This document shows, one piece after another, positions 61,762-64,000 of a DNA stretch of 64,000 bases (within the stretch, counting starts at the first letter, position 1; each line of letters opens with the position of its first letter). The DNA comes from an uncultured bacterium (lineage in GTDB: Bacteria > Bacteroidota > Bacteroidia > Bacteroidales > Muribaculaceae). The notes under the pieces were generated by a model that was not told the origin of the DNA, ran no database searches, and saw nothing but the letters and a program-made list of their open reading frames with translations. The stretch covers positions 1 through 64,000 of the forward strand of contig CAJMMT010000002.1 in the NCBI GenBank assembly GCA_905214715.1. The letters are read 5' to 3'. Both the position numbers and the translations under genes were made by a program.

Positions 61762-62328
61762 ATGAGTAACGAAACACGCACGCGCCTGCTGCGCATCACG
61801 GCATTGGCCAACGATTATTGCACCACACTGCAGCAAACCAACGAAATGAAAAGGCTTGAATTCGTTCAGGCTATGACCGACTTGTTGCCACGAATATACT
61901 GGGAGTTTTCCGACTTCGCTCCCCAAAACGAGCAATGCCCCGAAAAACCGGCTGCCGAAGGGGCTCCCGACCCGGATTCTCTGCTTGCTCTCGAAGAAGA
62001 GGAAGAACGCTATTACGGTTCATATGTAGATGAAGATTTCTACGAAAGCATACGGCGCCATGTAGAGATGGTTCTCGGTCCTGACGATGTGTTCCTCGAA
62101 ACGTTCGAGGAGGATATGAAATACAGCGACACCCCCATAGCGGCATCTGTTTCGGAATGTCTTGCCGATATTTTCCAGCCTCTGTTCAATTTCATATCGA
62201 TTGTAAAGGATTCCGAAGGATCGGAACTTGAAGGGGCATATCTGGAATGCCGGGAGAATTTCACTTCCTATTGGAGCCAGACTCTCTGCAATGTGCTTCG
62301 CCCTCTGAATCATATACGGTTTTCCTGA
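61762..62328 (+). CDS. DUF5063 domain protein
   Basis: 188 aa, acidic and helical; MSNETRTRLLRITALANDYCTTLQQ and EFVQAMTDLLPRIYWE are typical of this Bacteroidales family. No catalytic motif recognised. Function unknown. Between the flavin reductase gene and the M18 peptidase. Confidence 0.8.
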   Translation: MSNETRTRLLRITALANDYCTTLQQTNEMKRLEFVQAMTDLLPRIYWEFSDFAPQNEQCPEKPAAEGAPDPDSLLALEEEEERYYGSYVDEDFYESIRRHVEMVLGPDDVFLETFEEDMKYSDTPIAASVSECLADIFQPLFNFISIVKDSEGSELEGAYLECRENFTSYWSQTLCNVLRPLNHIRFS

Positions 62329-62391
62329 ACCGGAGATTTTCTGCAAGGCAAATATACAGATTAAATAATAACCAACCGAACAAAAAATACC

Positions 62392-63705
62392 ATGAACAAC
62401 AGTGAGCTAATGATGAAATGGCTCGGAGAGTCACCCTGTAATTTCTTCGCTGTCAAAACCGTTACCGACGAACTTGACAAAGCCGGGTTCCGGCGTCTGT
62501 CGGCAGCCGACAGATGGGATCTGCGTCCGGGAGGCGCATATTATATGGTTAAAAACGATACAGCCGTCTTCCCTTTTATCCTCGGACGCGGAGCTGTGTC
62601 GGAACATGGATTCCGTATTATTTCGTCTCACAGCGATTCCCCGTGCTTCAAACTTAAACCCAACGCCGAAATCTACAACGACGGGGGCACAGTATCGCTC
62701 AACGTGGAGAAATACGGCGGCGCGATAATGTACACCTGGTTCGACCGTCCTCTGTCGATGGCCGGAAGGGTGATGCTCCGCACTGACAATCCGCTCAGAC
62801 CGGAAACCAGACTGGTTGATTTCCGCAAGCCCGTATGTACGATTCCTCATCTCGCCATACACTTCAACCGTCAGGTCAATGACGGGAATCCTCTCTCGGT
62901 ACAGAAAGACATGAAACCCGTGTTGGGACGCTTCTCAAACGAAGAGATCGAAGCCTACAGGAAACGCGGCGGCATAATCCGTTCCCTCCTGGCCGACAAA
63001 CTCGGCATCGACGCCGAAGATATCCTTGATTGGGAATTGGCACTATACCCGGTAGAGGAACCGCGCGTGGTGTCGGTTTGCGGCGACCTTTTCCAAAGCG
63101 GACGTATCGATGATCTTTCGATGGCTTTCGCGTCTTTACAGACCATGCTCTCCATTGCCCGGGACGAAAACGCACCCATGCACACCTGCGTGATGGCGCT
63201 ATTCGACAATGAAGAAACCGGGTCAGGAACCAAACAGGGTGCCGCGTCTCCCGTTTTGACTAACCTTATGAAACGCATAGCAGAGACCGAAGGGACTCCG
63301 GCCGAAAGCTTCGCCCGCGCTGTCGAGAACTCATTTATGATATCGGCCGACAATGCACACGCATGGCACCCCAACTACAATGAGAAATACGATCCCACCA
63401 ACCACCCACAGGTCGGAGGCGGTCCGGTGGTGAAAATAAACGCGAATTGCAAATACATGACCGATTCGGTGGGAGCCGCCATATTCCGTGCCCTATGCGA
63501 GAAAGCCGGTGTAGAATGCCAGTATTTCGTAAACCACGGCGATGTGGCCGGAGGGTCCACGCTCGGCAACATACTCACCTCGCAGATAGATCTCAGGGGA
63601 GTCGATATGGGTTGCGCCATATGGGCTATGCACTCGGCAGCCGAAACCGCCTCGCTTAAAGACTTTGAAGATACGGTAAAAGTCTTCGAATGTTTCATGC
63701 GATGA
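62392..63705 (+). CDS. M18 family aminopeptidase
   Basis: 437 aa. Zinc-site motifs ISSHSDSPCFK, FDNEETGSGT (catalytic Glu) and the C-terminal MGCAIWAMHSAAETA with a metal-binding His. Cytoplasmic M18 aminopeptidases release N-terminal (often acidic) residues. Followed by a hairpin terminator. Confidence 0.95.
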   Translation: MNNSELMMKWLGESPCNFFAVKTVTDELDKAGFRRLSAADRWDLRPGGAYYMVKNDTAVFPFILGRGAVSEHGFRIISSHSDSPCFKLKPNAEIYNDGGTVSLNVEKYGGAIMYTWFDRPLSMAGRVMLRTDNPLRPETRLVDFRKPVCTIPHLAIHFNRQVNDGNPLSVQKDMKPVLGRFSNEEIEAYRKRGGIIRSLLADKLGIDAEDILDWELALYPVEEPRVVSVCGDLFQSGRIDDLSMAFASLQTMLSIARDENAPMHTCVMALFDNEETGSGTKQGAASPVLTNLMKRIAETEGTPAESFARAVENSFMISADNAHAWHPNYNEKYDPTNHPQVGGGPVVKINANCKYMTDSVGAAIFRALCEKAGVECQYFVNHGDVAGGSTLGNILTSQIDLRGVDMGCAIWAMHSAAETASLKDFEDTVKVFECFMR

Positions 63706-63738
63706 CATCGCGATTCGGTGAATAACCGGGATAATGAA

Positions 63739-63769
63739 GGATTCGGCAGGTGGCAGACTTGCCGAATCC
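63739..63769 (+). terminator. Terminator after the M18 peptidase
   Basis: Arms GGATTCGGCA / TGCCGAATCC around an 11-base loop, followed by TGAATATTTT. The right arm includes the -33 TTG of the next promoter. Confidence 0.75.
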
Positions 63770-63789
63770 TGAATATTTTACTATCTTTG
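63759..63789 (+). promoter_or_regulatory. Promoter for the gene at the right edge
   Basis: TTG (63759-63761), 20 bases, TATCTTTG (63782-63789). Fits the two-part promoter with a shortened -33. The leader to the ATG at 63986 would be about 190 bases, in which no gene or riboswitch is recognised. Confidence 0.65.
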
Positions 63790-63985
63790 CACCTTTGCAG
63801 AGAGAACTCTTCTTCAGGTGTGTTCAGTTTTTCAATTACACGCCAAAGTCAGTTTCGGGTATCATACGGCTTTTTTGGCCCGATATTTGTTATAACCGAG
63901 ATAGACCGTACAGCCGATATATCGGCATGAATGCGGAGAGTTCAGAAAGCGTCTCGAAAAAACATATAGAAACCACATTATAAAA

Positions 63986-64000
63986 ATGAACGTAGAATTT
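63986..64000 (+). CDS. Start of a further gene, cut off by the window
   Basis: ATG followed by codons for NVEF, then the window ends. The distance from the promoter at 63759 and an A-rich stretch (ATTATAAAA) before it support a real start. The product cannot be named. Confidence 0.45.

Overview
The window looks like a chromosomal segment of a Bacteroidales bacterium, probably of the Muribaculaceae type. The evidence is Bacteroidetes-style promoters (-7 box TAnnTTTG, several with a -33 TTTG 19-20 bases upstream), an OmpA-like porin, a DUF5106 thioredoxin-like protein, a PepSY-like periplasmic protein, reverse-type rubrerythrin, NADP glutamate dehydrogenase, nspC, and a start-to-end set of housekeeping genes with anaerobe character. 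This assignment is inferred from gene content and not from a marker-gene search. No rRNA, tRNA or CRISPR array was seen.

Bases 1-15,600 are an accessory region that looks more AT-rich by eye than the rest. A transposase-related fragment sits at the left edge, followed by a degenerate repeat array. Then comes a tightly packed minus-strand operon of nine genes (transcribed 14,552 to 631): Mrr-like winged-helix protein, C5 cytosine methyltransferase, MutL/MORC-like GHKL ATPase, Z1 helicase-like ATPase, DUF4420 PD-(D/E)XK nuclease, AIPR protein, PD-(D/E)XK-DUF2075 nuclease/ATPase, Vsr endonuclease, and an AlbA_2/Schlafen-like ATP-binding protein. The MutL-Z1-DUF4420-AIPR core matches the Mza type of anti-phage gene set. 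Here it is expanded with its own methyltransferase, Vsr and two further putative effectors or sensors. On the upstream side the island ends in a 97-aa unknown gene and a 5'-truncated tyrosine recombinase fused to the transcription terminator of proS, so the island probably entered downstream of proS.

Bases 15,600-30,350 carry proS, an Ntn-hydrolase/membrane protein/thioesterase/dprA/DUF5106 run, a nucleoside phosphorylase, lrgAB, a flippase-like membrane protein, a HAD phosphatase, a phosphoribosyltransferase and a DUF389 protein. Two families of short inverted-repeat elements (MITE-like) sit in the gaps around 18.2, 26.5 and 27.4 kb.

Bases 30,350-50,150 are core metabolism and maintenance: dipeptidyl peptidase III, an RlmI-like methyltransferase, rseP-dxr, a degenerate M23 protein, an OmpA porin, gdhA, lipB-lipA, an HsdR_N-like protein, a PcrA/UvrD helicase overlapping nspC, a second OmpA-domain protein, ruvX, def and ettA. 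Bases 50,500-53,260 hold a YtrA-type GntR-controlled ABC transporter operon with a clear promoter and a candidate operator. The last 10 kb hold a BASS-like transporter, a Wzc-like tyrosine autokinase, an AraC regulator, an EamA transporter, rubrerythrin, tilS, a flavin reductase-like protein, a DUF5063 protein, an M18 aminopeptidase and the first codons of one more gene.
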